The notes: generated by a model from the letters alone, not told the origin. A stretch of 64,000 nt of DNA from Flavobacteriaceae bacterium UBA5544 (GCA_002426755.1 DINI01000031.1:8001-72000), one strand, 5' to 3'. Counted from the first letter of the stretch, positions 20,205 through 28,917 are shown. Numbers and translations: made by a program.

Positions 20205-21176
20205 ATGAATCCAATAATTGCCAAACTATTAGTGAGTGTCGCTCGGAAACGTGTGGAAAAGAAGCATCCACAAACTCCAGCAACAAAACGCGAAGTGGTA
20301 CCTATGGTAAGAACGGTTCAGGTGGAGTTGACCCATGCAATAAAAGAGTATATTTTTATTGTAATTGGAGTTTTTTCAGCAGGTTTCGGTTTAAAGGGTT
20401 TTTTATTGCCTAACAGTTTTATTGATGGTGGAGCAACAGGGGTCTCTTTATTATTGCAGAATTTAACCGAGATTCCATTAGAGATTTTATTGATTATTGT
20501 GAATCTTCCATTTGTAATTCTGGGAGCACAAACCATAAATAGAAAATTTGCCATTAAAAGTATTATTGCGATCTCCATGTTGGCAATTGTGGTACATTTA
20601 ATTGACTATCCAACCATTACAGATGACAAGTTGCTTATTGCTGTTTTTGGCGGCTTTTTTTTGGGACTTGGAATCGGAATGTCGATGAGAGGTGGTGCAG
20701 TGATTGACGGCACTGAAGTTTTAGCGATATTTTTAAGTAAAAAATTAGCGCTAACCATTGGTGATGTCTTGCTTTTAATAAATATTTTGATTTTTTCTTT
20801 TGGTGCTTATGTTCTTTCTGTAGAAATTGCACTTTACGCTATTTTAACCTATCTCGCGGCGGCAAAAACTGTCGATTTTGTAGTGGATGGTGTTGAAGAA
20901 TATGTTGGGGTTACCATCATTTCAGAAAAACATGAAGCAATACGGATTATGCTCACCGAAAATTTAAGAAGAGCTTGTACAATTTATGCTGGAAAAGGTG
21001 GTTATGGAAAACGTGGAGAAAGTTATGACAAAGACATTCTTTACACCGTAATCACGCGTCTTGAAATGTCAAAATTGCAAACCGAAATTGACAAAATAGA
21101 CAAAAATGCTTTTATTATTATGGGCACCGTAAAAGATTTGAGAGGCGGAATGATTAAAAAGAAACCTATGAAATAA
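20205..21176 (+). CDS. YitT family membrane protein (DUF2179 C-terminus)
   Basis: The 323-residue inner-membrane protein has five to six hydrophobic segments between residues about 48 and 220, including 'FSAGFGLKGFLLPNSFIDGG' and 'FLGLGIGMSMRGGAVIDG'. The soluble C-terminal DUF2179 domain has 'VDGVEEYVGVTIIS' and 'TVITRLEMSKLQTEI'. YitT proteins are ubiquitous and of unknown transport or sensory role. An alternative internal start would remove up to about 30 charged residues before the first membrane helix. Confidence 0.9.
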   Translation: MNPIIAKLLVSVARKRVEKKHPQTPATKREVVPMVRTVQVELTHAIKEYIFIVIGVFSAGFGLKGFLLPNSFIDGGATGVSLLLQNLTEIPLEILLIIVNLPFVILGAQTINRKFAIKSIIAISMLAIVVHLIDYPTITDDKLLIAVFGGFFLGLGIGMSMRGGAVIDGTEVLAIFLSKKLALTIGDVLLLINILIFSFGAYVLSVEIALYAILTYLAAAKTVDFVVDGVEEYVGVTIISEKHEAIRIMLTENLRRACTIYAGKGGYGKRGESYDKDILYTVITRLEMSKLQTEIDKIDKNAFIIMGTVKDLRGGMIKKKPMK

Positions 21177-21252
21177 AAGCAAGTTCATTTTTTTTAAAGT
21201 GGCAATTACATTAATTTAATTGTCACAAAAATAAAAGTTATCCCCACGAATA

Positions 21253-21621
21253 ATGACTAAAAAATATATCATACAAAATTCACCATTTGTTGTTCCTACA
21301 ACGGATGGTAAAATCATCAAAGAACATTTTGGACTGGCTAGCCTTGGCAATTCAGAAATAAGCATTGCCCACATGATAGCTCCCGCTGGTTGGAGCGAGC
21401 CCTTTCAAACGCCAGAATTTGATGAGTATACATTTATTATTAAAGGGAAAAAACAATTTATCATTGATGGTGAAGAAATTGTTCTTGAAGCTGGTCAATC
21501 CATAAAAATCAATAAAAATACTCGTGTCCAATACTCGAACCCATTTACGGTGGCGTGCGAATATTTGGCAATTTGCTTACCTGCTTTCTCAATGGAAAGT
21601 GTAAATCGCGAAGCAGAATGA
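21253..21621 (+). CDS. Small cupin-domain protein
   Basis: A 122-residue single-domain cupin. The barrel shows 'APAGWSEPFQTPEFDEYTFI' in the position of motif 1 and 'VLEAGQSIKINKNTRVQY' in the position of motif 2. The usual metal-binding His residues of motif 1 are mostly replaced, so metal binding is doubtful. It overlaps the next gene by 4 bp (ATGA), indicating translational coupling with an alpha/beta hydrolase. Substrate unknown. Confidence 0.8.
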   Translation: MTKKYIIQNSPFVVPTTDGKIIKEHFGLASLGNSEISIAHMIAPAGWSEPFQTPEFDEYTFIIKGKKQFIIDGEEIVLEAGQSIKINKNTRVQYSNPFTVACEYLAICLPAFSMESVNREAE

Positions 21622-22448
21622 AGAATTTAATTGTAAAATGCATTGGAAATTATTACAATGTCATAAGCTATTTATCTAAAAAACAAGCAGCTGACAAAGC
21701 TCTATATTTATTTACAAAACCTCGCAATGGTCGTAAATTGAATGAAGCCCAACGGGAATTTCTAGACACGGCATTTCAAGAAGAATATAAATATGGGAAG
21801 CATACCATTATGACTTATAGATGGTTGGGAGATAAAACTACTATTTTATTGGTTCACGGGTGGGAAAGTAATTCTTACCGTTGGAAAAACTTGATATTGG
21901 AGCTGAAGAAAAAAGGTCATAATATTGTTGCCTTAGATGCACCTGGACATGGAAATTCTGGAAGCCGTTTTTTCAACGCGATTTTGTATTCTGAATTCAT
22001 AAATGTAGTAGCTCAACGTTTTAAGCCAGAAATCATCATTGGACATTCCGTTGGTGGCATGGCATCGGCATTTTTTCAAAATAAATATCAGTTGGAGAGT
22101 ATTGAGAAAATGATTCTTTTAGGTGCACCTTCAGAATTTACAGATGTCTTAAAACGATATACCGACATGTTGGGTTACAATCAACGCATCACCAATCAAT
22201 TAAATCTAACCATTGTAGACCGTTTTGGTGACAAACCTGAAAATTTTTCAACGGCCAAATATCTTGAAAACATCAAACCTAAAGGTTTGATTATTCACGA
22301 TGAATTGGATACCATCATTCCCTACAGTGATGCTTTGTTGATTAAAAACAGCTTCAAGGATAGCGTTCTCATTACAACCAAAGGTTTGGGGCACTCCCTA
22401 AATGACGAATCGGTGGCGGCCCACATTTACGACTTCATTGAAGCATAA
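21618..22448 (+). CDS. Alpha/beta hydrolase
   Basis: A 276-residue cytoplasmic hydrolase. 'ILLVHGWESNSYRW' forms the oxyanion loop, 'IGHSVGGMAS' is the nucleophile elbow (Ser), 'IHDELDTIIPY' carries the acid and 'GLGHS' the catalytic His. I chose the ATG at 21618, which overlaps the cupin stop codon; an in-frame upstream start would run backwards through the cupin gene. Substrate cannot be told. The pairing with a cupin suggests a small metabolic or detoxification unit. Confidence 0.9.
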   Translation: MKNLIVKCIGNYYNVISYLSKKQAADKALYLFTKPRNGRKLNEAQREFLDTAFQEEYKYGKHTIMTYRWLGDKTTILLVHGWESNSYRWKNLILELKKKGHNIVALDAPGHGNSGSRFFNAILYSEFINVVAQRFKPEIIIGHSVGGMASAFFQNKYQLESIEKMILLGAPSEFTDVLKRYTDMLGYNQRITNQLNLTIVDRFGDKPENFSTAKYLENIKPKGLIIHDELDTIIPYSDALLIKNSFKDSVLITTKGLGHSLNDESVAAHIYDFIEA

Positions 22449-22454
22449 AGTTCC

Positions 22455-22462
22455 TATCTTTG
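22455..22462 (+). promoter_or_regulatory. -7 box abutting the rluF start codon (TATCTTTG)
   Basis: TATCTTTG matches TAnnTTTG and ends 6 nt before the ATG at 22469, so the transcript would be almost leaderless. The box overlaps a possible TTG start at 22460, which is therefore unlikely to be used. Confidence 0.45.
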
Positions 22463-22468
22463 TGCTCT

Positions 22469-23233
22469 ATGGAAGACAATCTAAAACGAATCAATAAATA
22501 TTTAAGTGAAGTAGGCTATTGTTCACGTCGGGAAGCTGATAAGTTGATTGAGGCTGGTCGCGTTACCATCAATGGAAAAGTTCCTGAAATGGGAACAAAG
22601 GTAGCTCCAAATGATGTGGTTCATGTGGATGGTAAAACCATCGTAGATACCAAAGAAAGTTTTGTTTACCTCGCCTTTAATAAACCCGTTGGAATAGTTT
22701 GCACGACAGACACACGAGTTGAAAAAGACAACATCATCGATTATATTAATTATCCCAAACGTATTTTCCCTATAGGTCGATTGGACAAAGCCAGTGAAGG
22801 ATTGATTCTTTTGACTGATGATGGTGACATCGTAAATAAAATTCTTCGCGCGAGCAACAATCACGAAAAAGAATATATTGTGACTGTAGATAAACCTATC
22901 TCACAAACATTTGTTGAACGGATGTCCAATGGTATTCCAATTTTGGATAGGATTACGAAAAAATGTGAAGTCAAAAAATTGAGTTCCCAAGAATTCAGAA
23001 TTATTTTGACACAAGGTCTCAACCGCCAAATACGCAGAATGTGTGAATATCTCAATTACGAGGTAGAGACATTGAAACGTGTGAGAATTATGAATATCAA
23101 ACTTGATATGCCAGTTGGTGAATACAGGGAATTGACCAAAGATGAACTCAAAACGTTGAACGGACTTCTTGAAGATTCTCAAAAATCCTATCTGGCTTCA
23201 GAGACCTTCAAAAGAAAAAAAAGGGAGAAATAG
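22469..23233 (+). CDS. rluF: 23S rRNA pseudouridine synthase, RluF type
   Basis: Isomerises a uridine in 23S rRNA (position 2604 in E. coli numbering) to pseudouridine. An S4 RNA-binding domain occupies residues 1-55 ('INKYLSEVGYCSRREADKLI'). The synthase domain has the catalytic motif 'PIGRLDKASEGLILLTDDG' (Asp) and 'LNRQIRRMCEYLNYEV', the latter favouring the RluF/RluB group. The ATG at 22469 was chosen over an in-frame TTG three codons upstream because that TTG lies within a -7 box. RluB is the main alternative. Confidence 0.88.
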   Translation: MEDNLKRINKYLSEVGYCSRREADKLIEAGRVTINGKVPEMGTKVAPNDVVHVDGKTIVDTKESFVYLAFNKPVGIVCTTDTRVEKDNIIDYINYPKRIFPIGRLDKASEGLILLTDDGDIVNKILRASNNHEKEYIVTVDKPISQTFVERMSNGIPILDRITKKCEVKKLSSQEFRIILTQGLNRQIRRMCEYLNYEVETLKRVRIMNIKLDMPVGEYRELTKDELKTLNGLLEDSQKSYLASETFKRKKREK

Positions 23234-23293
23234 TTACGGCATCCGCAATCTCTTAATTAAAATATTCTTATTTTTAATAAAAACTAACATCTT

Positions 23294-23482
23294 ATGATTC
23301 GAATATTGGCTTTGATTTTAACCATCGGCGGTATGATTGCCCTGATTCTCGGAGTCTTGGGAATTTTTGGCAACAATCTAGTAGCATTGAGTCCTTGGGC
23401 ATTGACCATTTTGGGTGGTATTTTCTTTATTTCAGGAGTGTCCATGCTTAAATATCGTAAAGACACACCTTCAGAAAATTAA
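23294..23482 (+). CDS. Small two-helix membrane protein
   Basis: A 62-residue protein made of two hydrophobic helices (about 3-25 and 33-50) with a short basic/polar C-terminus. No family recognised. It lies 3 bp upstream of a VOC gene in the same direction, which supports it being real. Confidence 0.6.
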   Translation: MIRILALILTIGGMIALILGVLGIFGNNLVALSPWALTILGGIFFISGVSMLKYRKDTPSEN

Positions 23483-23485
23483 TTT

Positions 23486-23911
23486 ATGGAAACCCCCATC
23501 TCTCCTTTTCATATTGCGATTCCCGTTTATAATTTAGAGGAATGCAGAACATTTTATAGAGATATCCTTAATTGTGATGAAGGCCGAAGTAGTGACCATT
23601 GGGTCGATTTTAATCTGTTCGGCCATCAATTGGTGATTCATTACAAACCTAAATCAAACGAAGATTTATATACCAATTCTGTAGATGGCAAAGAGGTTCC
23701 GGTGCCACATTACGGTGTGGTTTTACCGTGGAAAACATTTCAGGATTTTGCAAAGAATTTAAGCGCGAAAGGCGTTCAATTTATCATAGAACCTTACATA
23801 AGATTTGAAGGACAAGTGGGCGAGCAAGCCACTATGTGTTTTAATGACCCTTCTGGAAATGCCTTGGAATTCAAAGCATTTAAAGACATTACGCAGTTGT
23901 TTGCGAAATAG
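23486..23911 (+). CDS. VOC (glyoxalase/bleomycin-resistance fold) protein
   Basis: A 141-residue protein with two beta-alpha-beta-beta-beta modules: '[21 protein letters not shown]' opens the first and '[14 protein letters not shown]' closes the second, the latter bearing the usual metal-ligand Glu. 'HQLVIHYKP' carries another candidate ligand. The family includes dioxygenases, lyases and antibiotic-binding proteins; the substrate here is unknown. Its 3' end overlaps the convergent TIGR02206 gene by 23 bp. Confidence 0.88.
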   Translation: METPISPFHIAIPVYNLEECRTFYRDILNCDEGRSSDHWVDFNLFGHQLVIHYKPKSNEDLYTNSVDGKEVPVPHYGVVLPWKTFQDFAKNLSAKGVQFIIEPYIRFEGQVGEQATMCFNDPSGNALEFKAFKDITQLFAK

Positions 23912-24620
23912 TTGCTCTCTTCTTTTTTGCTAGATAGAACGGCAGATAAATTATCAACAAATAGGGTATCAACAGGAGTTGTACAACAATAATGTACAGC
24001 GGCCATTCTCCAAAATAATCCAAAACGGAAGCCGATTTTGGTTTTTCATTGAGGTAAAAATAATTGGCATCCAACATCCAATTTATCAAAACCATCAACA
24101 ACACATATAACTGGAGTGCAAAAAAGGATTTAAACACGCTTTTAAACGTTGGTCGCATTCCAAAAACAAACGTGGCGTAAAAAATAATCGCCAACAGTCC
24201 TAAATGAACCACCCAATATCTGAAGTAATCGAAGGTTGGAAAACCCTCGGCAATATCTGGCGTGATGACACCTTGCAAGGTACCGGCAATAATCCAAAAT
24301 AACAAAATTTCGTACATCCAGAATTTTCTGTAGTAGGTAAAAATTGGGATAAGAAGCGCAATGAGACTACAGAGATATAAAGGCAAATCGGTCTTCACAC
24401 TATAAGTTCCCAGACTGATGAAATAAATATGAAACGCAATGACGGTGAAGGATACAAGACATCCCAAAAGATGAAAGACCTTAACCTGAATTTGTCTGGA
24501 AAGCTTCCTTTGTGAGTATCTAATAAGAAAAATTGAAACAATAACTGATATAAGAATTGGAAACAGATGTTCCCAACTTCCTATTGCAACCCGCTCCAAA
24601 AGGCATAACCTAAAAATCAT
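23889..24620 (-). CDS. TIGR02206/YwaF family membrane protein
   Basis: The 243-residue polytopic protein has seven or so hydrophobic segments and the family pattern '[16 protein letters not shown]', '[20 protein letters not shown]' and '[12 protein letters not shown]'. The family, related to Bacillus YwaF, has no known function. Its start codon is the last element of a hairpin that begins in the folD stop region, which may control its translation. It lies 18 bp after folD on the same strand and probably shares its mRNA. Confidence 0.82.
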   Translation of the reverse strand: MIFRLCLLERVAIGSWEHLFPILISVIVSIFLIRYSQRKLSRQIQVKVFHLLGCLVSFTVIAFHIYFISLGTYSVKTDLPLYLCSLIALLIPIFTYYRKFWMYEILLFWIIAGTLQGVITPDIAEGFPTFDYFRYWVVHLGLLAIIFYATFVFGMRPTFKSVFKSFFALQLYVLLMVLINWMLDANYFYLNEKPKSASVLDYFGEWPLYIIVVQLLLIPYLLIIYLPFYLAKKKRATISQTTA

Positions 24621-24650
24621 GATACAATATAACGATTGTTATTGTATCAT
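24619..24650 (-). promoter_or_regulatory. Hairpin spanning the folD stop and the next start codon
   Basis: Arms ATGATACAATA/TATTGTATCAT are perfectly complementary (11 bp, 10-nt loop). An alternative fold pairs 13 bp with a 4-nt loop and a 2-nt bulge. On the mRNA the 5' arm covers the last folD codons and the 3' arm ends in the ATG of the TIGR02206 gene. Confidence 0.55.
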
Positions 24651-25520
24651 TTGACGTTCTCTCGCCAACAAGGTATTTTTAAGCAACATAGCAATGGTCA
24701 TTGGACCAACGCCACCTGGAACCGGTGTTATATAGCTTGCTTTTTTACTGACATTTTCAAAATCGACATCGCCTGTAATGTAATATCCTTTTTCACTGGA
24801 TTCGTCCGTGACTCTAGTAATGCCAACATCTATAATAACGACGTCGTCCTTAACCATTTCTGCTTTTAAGAAATTTGGAACTCCAAGTGCAGAAATGATA
24901 ATATCAGCTTGGGAGGTTATCTGTGTGATATTTTTAGTGTGACTATGTGTCAATGTCACTGTAGAATTTCCAGGGAATCCTTTTCGCCCCATCAAAATAC
25001 TCATCGGTCGGCCAACGATGTGGCTTCTACCTATCACAACAGTATGCTTTCCTTGCGTATCGACTCCGTATCTGTCCAACAGCTCCAAAATTCCGAAAGG
25101 TGTCGCTGGTATAAATGTGGACATATCCAAAGCCATTCTTCCAAAATTCATTGGATGAAAACCGTCCACATCTTTATCTGGATTAACGGCTAAAAGTACT
25201 TGCTGTGTATTGATTTGTTTTGGCAAAGGTAATTGTATGATAAACCCATCAATATCAGGATTTTCATTTAATTCTTCGATTTTATCCAACAACTCGATTT
25301 CACTTGTGGTATTTGGCATTCGAATCATGGTGGAATCAAAACCGACACGCTCACAGGCTTTCACTTTACTCGCAACATAGGTCAAGCTGGCACCATCATT
25401 TCCAACAATAATCGCAGCCAAATGTGGTACTTTTTCACCTTTGGCTTTCATTTTTTTAACCTGTTCTGTAATTTCATCTTTGATGTCGTTACTTACTTTT
25501 TTTCCGTCGAGTAGAATCAT
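24639..25520 (-). CDS. folD: Bifunctional methylenetetrahydrofolate dehydrogenase/cyclohydrolase
   Basis: Interconverts 5,10-methylene-THF and 10-formyl-THF, supplying one-carbon units in the cytosol. Length is 293 residues. 'TYVASKVKACERVGFD' holds the catalytic Lys, 'GFIIQLPLPKQ' and 'PDKDVDGFH' form the substrate site, 'VVIGRSHIVGRPM' is the NADP-binding loop, and 'PVPGGVGPMT' the C-terminal signature. It lies downstream of ffh and the four-helix-bundle gene; one arm of an inverted repeat ends only 11 nt upstream of its ATG. Confidence 0.97.
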   Translation of the reverse strand: MILLDGKKVSNDIKDEITEQVKKMKAKGEKVPHLAAIIVGNDGASLTYVASKVKACERVGFDSTMIRMPNTTSEIELLDKIEELNENPDIDGFIIQLPLPKQINTQQVLLAVNPDKDVDGFHPMNFGRMALDMSTFIPATPFGILELLDRYGVDTQGKHTVVIGRSHIVGRPMSILMGRKGFPGNSTVTLTHSHTKNITQITSQADIIISALGVPNFLKAEMVKDDVVIIDVGITRVTDESSEKGYYITGDVDFENVSKKASYITPVPGGVGPMTIAMLLKNTLLARERQMIQ

Positions 25521-25530
25521 TTCTTTTTAA

Positions 25531-26002
25531 GTTTTCAGTCGCAGTCGCAGTTGGCAGTATGAAGATGCTAAAATCTCATTCTGGATTTACTCCGAATTTA
25601 TCTGGATTATTAATCATATAATTTATAAGTTTTCCAATTTCCAAAGATTGAATGTTTAAACTTTGAAATGTAGAATCGTCTATATATTTGCAAGCTAAAG
25701 CAAATTCCAACCATGTAAAGGTTTCAGAATTTTCGGCATCTGCATCGGTCAGTTTACTAACGAAATGTCGAGGATACAATCTTTTTCTGTAGGATTCAGA
25801 AATATTAGCGGCAACTGAACGAGAGCTTCTTCTCACTTGGTCAGTCAATGAATAAGTTTCTTCTTTAGGAAAGTTTTTGGAGACTTCAAAAATATCCATG
25901 GCCAAATCAAATGATTTTTGGTAAGCTATTAATTTTTTAAAATCCATAGTATTTGGAATTGAACTTGACGTAAAAACTGTGACTGTGACTGCGACTGAAA
26001 AC
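25531..26002. mobile_element. MITE-like inverted-repeat element carrying a four-helix-bundle gene
   Basis: The left arm (25531-25558) starts GTTTTCAGTCGCAGTCGCAGT. The right arm (25972-26002), read on the minus strand, starts GTTTTCAGTCGCAGTCACAGT. They match at 20 of 21 positions in opposite orientation and enclose one 123-codon gene. A related pair without a gene occurs at 29476-29588. No transposase is seen in the window. The element occupies almost exactly the gap between ffh and folD, as an insertion would. Mobility is inferred. Confidence 0.6.
25576..25947 (-). CDS. Four helix bundle protein (23S rRNA IVP / TIGR02436 family)
   Basis: A 123-residue all-helical protein with 'FKKLIAYQKSFDLAMDIFEV', 'LTDQVRRSSRSVAANISESY' and 'ESFTWLEFALACKYI'-like 'SETFTWLEFALACKYI', the family signature. 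Such proteins were first noted as ORFs inside 23S rRNA intervening sequences, and relatives serve as accessory (Avd) proteins of diversity-generating retroelements. No reverse transcriptase, template repeat or rRNA gene is near this copy. It sits inside a pair of inverted repeats between ffh and folD, suggesting it arrived as cargo. Function unknown. Confidence 0.9.
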   Translation of the reverse strand: MDFKKLIAYQKSFDLAMDIFEVSKNFPKEETYSLTDQVRRSSRSVAANISESYRKRLYPRHFVSKLTDADAENSETFTWLEFALACKYIDDSTFQSLNIQSLEIGKLINYMINNPDKFGVNPE

Positions 26003-26006
26003 TACA

Positions 26007-27335
26007 TTATCTCATGTTTTTCATTGCTTGCATCATCGCTTTTCCTTTGCCACCTTGCATCATTTTCATCATTTTGCTCATTTGGTCAAATTGTTTCAGC
26101 AATTGATTGACTTGTTGAACAGATGTTCCTGAACCTTTTCCGATACGTTGTTTTCTACTGGAATTGATGATGGATGGATTTGTCCTTTCGCCAGGTGTCA
26201 TGGAATGTATAATCGCTTCAATTCCTTTGAAAGCATCATCATCGATATCGACGTCTTTCATCATCTTGCCTGCTCCAGGAATCATTCCGATAAGGTCTTT
26301 CATGTTCCCCATCTTCTTGATTTGTTGGATTTGGCTCAAGAAATCATCAAATCCGAATTGATTTTTCGCTATTTTCTTCTGAAGTTTTCTCGCTTCTTCT
26401 TCGTCATATTGTTCCTGTGCACGTTCCACCAATGAGATAACGTCACCCATCCCAAGAATACGGTCCGCCATACGAGAAGGATAGAATACATCGATAGCTT
26501 CCATCTTTTCGCCAGTACCGATGAATTTGATTGGCTTGTTGACTACCGATTTAATAGAAATGGCAGCTCCACCACGTGTATCGCCATCAAGTTTCGTTAG
26601 GATGACACCATCAAAATTCAAGACATCATTGAAAGCTTTCGCCGTATTTACCGCATCTTGACCCGTCATGGAATCTACAACAAACAGGGTTTCTTGAGGT
26701 TGGATTGCTTTATGGATGTTTGAGATTTCAGTCATCATCGCTTCATCCACGGCCAAACGACCCGCAGTATCTATAATGACCACATTGTATCCATTGGCTT
26801 TTGCGTGGGCAATACCGGCTTTTGAAATGGCAACAGGGTCATTATTTCCTCTATCGCTAAAAACCTCAACTCCTATTTGGTCACCCACCACGTGCAATTG
26901 GTCAATTGCCGCAGGACGATAGACATCACACGCTACCAATAATGGTTTTTTGGATTTTTTTGTTTTAAGGTAATTGGCAAGCTTACCAGAAAAGGTCGTT
27001 TTACCAGAACCCTGTAAACCTGACATTAAAATAACACTTGGGTTGCCTGATAGATTGATTCCTTCGGCATCGCCACCCATCAATTCAGTCAACTCATCCT
27101 TAACGATTTTGACCATCAATTGACCTGGTTGCAAAGTGGTCAAAACGTTTTGACCAAGTGCCTTTTCCTTTACAGTCGTGGTAAAATCCTTTGCTATCTT
27201 AAAGTTGACATCGGCATCCAGCAATGCTCTTCTTACTTCTTTTAGAGTTTCTGCAACATTGACTTCCGTGATGCTTCCATGTCCTTTGAGGACGTGTAAC
27301 GCTTTATCTAACTTTTCGCTTAAATTATTAAACAT
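26007..27335 (-). CDS. ffh: Signal recognition particle protein Ffh (SRP54)
   Basis: GTPase that binds signal sequences with the SRP RNA and delivers nascent membrane proteins to FtsY. At 442 residues it has the N domain, G1 'GLQGSGKTTFSGKLA' near residue 107, 'VACDVYRPAAIDQL', G3 'DTAGRLAVDE' and G4 'TKLDGDTRGGAA'. The Met-rich M domain ends in 'QMSKMMKMMQGGKGKAMMQ'. Transcribed leftward towards folD. An inverted-repeat arm begins 4 bp beyond its stop, so no ordinary terminator remains there. The SRP RNA gene was not found in the window. Confidence 0.97.
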   Translation of the reverse strand: MFNNLSEKLDKALHVLKGHGSITEVNVAETLKEVRRALLDADVNFKIAKDFTTTVKEKALGQNVLTTLQPGQLMVKIVKDELTELMGGDAEGINLSGNPSVILMSGLQGSGKTTFSGKLANYLKTKKSKKPLLVACDVYRPAAIDQLHVVGDQIGVEVFSDRGNNDPVAISKAGIAHAKANGYNVVIIDTAGRLAVDEAMMTEISNIHKAIQPQETLFVVDSMTGQDAVNTAKAFNDVLNFDGVILTKLDGDTRGGAAISIKSVVNKPIKFIGTGEKMEAIDVFYPSRMADRILGMGDVISLVERAQEQYDEEEARKLQKKIAKNQFGFDDFLSQIQQIKKMGNMKDLIGMIPGAGKMMKDVDIDDDAFKGIEAIIHSMTPGERTNPSIINSSRKQRIGKGSGTSVQQVNQLLKQFDQMSKMMKMMQGGKGKAMMQAMKNMR

Positions 27336-27361
27336 AATCCTTCTTCAATTTTTAAGAAATG

Positions 27362-27369
27362 CAAATTTA
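27362..27369 (-). promoter_or_regulatory. Candidate -7 box for ffh (TAAATTTG)
   Basis: Minus-strand TAAATTTG, 26 nt before the ffh ATG; no matching -33 element. Confidence 0.4.
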
Positions 27370-27417
27370 AGGATTTGAAGTCTATTAATGAAGCCATAAT
27401 AAAATAATCCGTAAAAA

Positions 27418-27443
27418 AAGAGCTGCCAACAACAACAGCTCTT
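27418..27443 (-). terminator. Terminator of the Cys-rich lipoprotein gene
   Basis: Perfect 8-bp stem AAGAGCTG/CAGCTCTT, 10-nt loop, followed on the minus strand by TTTTT, about 40 nt after the stop codon. Confidence 0.8.
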
Positions 27444-27480
27444 ATCTAACCAACTAAAACTAATATTTATTTTAAATGAA

Positions 27481-28860
27481 TTAATTACAAGTTCGTTCCA
27501 TGACCATAAGGTCGTTATTTTTAGATAGCTCCAATCGTTCTTCCGAACAACTAACCACTAGCCAATCACCATTCATAGCTTGTATGTTTGTCCCAGACAC
27601 ATTGGAAAAAGAGAGCATCACACCATCTGCAGACATTGATGTTAACCATCCTGCATCTATGGTTGTGGCATCATTAAAAATCACCACCACACCGGTATTT
27701 TCAAAATACAAATTATACGCTATCAGATCATTGCTTCCATTATAATTGACAACATTCCAATGACATTCGACAAGAAACGCGTCGACTTGCTCTTCTGAAC
27801 AAGCGTCGGTATTGCAGTCTTCAAGCATCAAACTGATTTCGTAAACTTCGCCATTGGTCATTCCTTCAAATTCAACTTTGACGTAAATGGTTTGAGGATT
27901 CGAAACATTCGTAAAACTTGAAGGATTTGCGATTTGGTTTGTTCCTGATTCAGCATCTGCCAATGTCATATAATATAATAAGTTATAAGATGGAGACGAT
28001 GTGCAATTAGCAAAAACCTGTGTCAAATCAAACGTTTCAATGCCATCATTCAATTCATCACATAAGGTTAGTTGTGCGTCAAACGAACCAAAACATTCAA
28101 ATGGATTCTCTTCATTGTCACAGTCCCTATTTAAAACCAAAATGTTATCTCCTTCTTTAAGTACCAATGTATCTTCTGAGCAATCCATGATGCTATATTC
28201 ACCATTGAAGTTCTCCAATCCATTAAAATTGATAAACACATGCACTTCACCTTCAATCATGGCAATGTCCCACGTACCGCTGTGAGGCAAATCCGATTCA
28301 TACATCGTGAACAATTCATTGCTGTCATAAAACTCGAATGTGGTAAAGGATGGCGTAAAACCATTAAGCGTCGGAATTTGGGAACATGACACTAAAAATG
28401 CACGTACAGTATCAAAATCACAACTTTCCACTTCACCACAATTATCAGCAGCTGCCATTAACGCAGTTTCAAGCTCTTGATTGTTGTTGATCTCCACAGT
28501 CGTTGCATTTTCATATACCAGAGTTACAGGAAAATCAAGACTTGCCAATACAACCCCATTTTCATTTTCTCCCAAACCTTGCAAGAAAGCGAACAAGGCG
28601 CCGTCACTTTGAATGGTTACTGTTTCAACCACCTGAAAATTTGCATTGTATAGTGTGAACGATATCGGATACTGAAAATCCACACATTCAAAATTATCAG
28701 TAGCGGAAATATCTTCCATCATATTTGCCAAATCAGAGTTTGGAAGAATGGTTTCAACTGCATTTTGAATGCTTGGGTCTAGTTGCTCATCATCACACGA
28801 AAAAGTTAAAAAGAGCGTAAAAAATGTAAAAATTAAAAGGTAGTTGGTTGAAAATTTCAT
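27481..28860 (-). CDS. Cys-rich surface lipoprotein, divergent from the ECF sigma gene
   Basis: I start it at the Met giving a lipoprotein signal (MKFSTNYLLIF... to FLTFSC, C22), 459 residues; an in-frame upstream start would bury the signal peptide. After an N-terminal part with paired cysteines there are two related lipocalin-like blocks, one opening 'CDFDTVRAFLVSC' and closing 'DNILVLNRDC', the other 'CSEEQVDAFLVEC' and 'NDLMVMERTC'. Between them lies a segment ('TLCDELNDGIETFDLT', 'NPQTIYVKVEFEG') of a type repeated in flavobacterial surface proteins. The promoter region shares GGTAGG-N16-CTGTT with fecR, so it is probably controlled by the adjacent sigma factor. Function unknown; ligand binding for the nearby receptor is a guess. 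Confidence 0.8.
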   Translation of the reverse strand: MKFSTNYLLIFTFFTLFLTFSCDDEQLDPSIQNAVETILPNSDLANMMEDISATDNFECVDFQYPISFTLYNANFQVVETVTIQSDGALFAFLQGLGENENGVVLASLDFPVTLVYENATTVEINNNQELETALMAAADNCGEVESCDFDTVRAFLVSCSQIPTLNGFTPSFTTFEFYDSNELFTMYESDLPHSGTWDIAMIEGEVHVFINFNGLENFNGEYSIMDCSEDTLVLKEGDNILVLNRDCDNEENPFECFGSFDAQLTLCDELNDGIETFDLTQVFANCTSSPSYNLLYYMTLADAESGTNQIANPSSFTNVSNPQTIYVKVEFEGMTNGEVYEISLMLEDCNTDACSEEQVDAFLVECHWNVVNYNGSNDLIAYNLYFENTGVVVIFNDATTIDAGWLTSMSADGVMLSFSNVSGTNIQAMNGDWLVVSCSEERLELSKNNDLMVMERTCN

Positions 28861-28890
28861 TGATAAAAGTTTTATGGAATTTTTAAATAA

Positions 28891-28917
28891 AACAGGTTTC
28901 TTCAAAAAACACCTACC
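28891..28917 (-). promoter_or_regulatory. Candidate ECF-sigma promoter of the lipoprotein gene (GGTAGG-N16-CTGTT)
   Basis: On the minus strand GGTAGG (28917-28912), a 16-nt spacer and CTGTT (28895-28891), 30 nt before the start codon. The same two blocks with identical spacing precede fecR at 29598, and both spacers contain TTTTGAA. Confidence 0.6.

Noticed and set aside
22460..22468. TTG start of rluF three codons upstream of the ATG
   Set aside because: The TTG is part of the -7 box TATCTTTG and would not be on the transcript.
25576..25947. Diversity-generating retroelement suggested by the Avd-like four-helix protein
   Set aside because: No reverse transcriptase, template repeat or variable-repeat target was found within the window.
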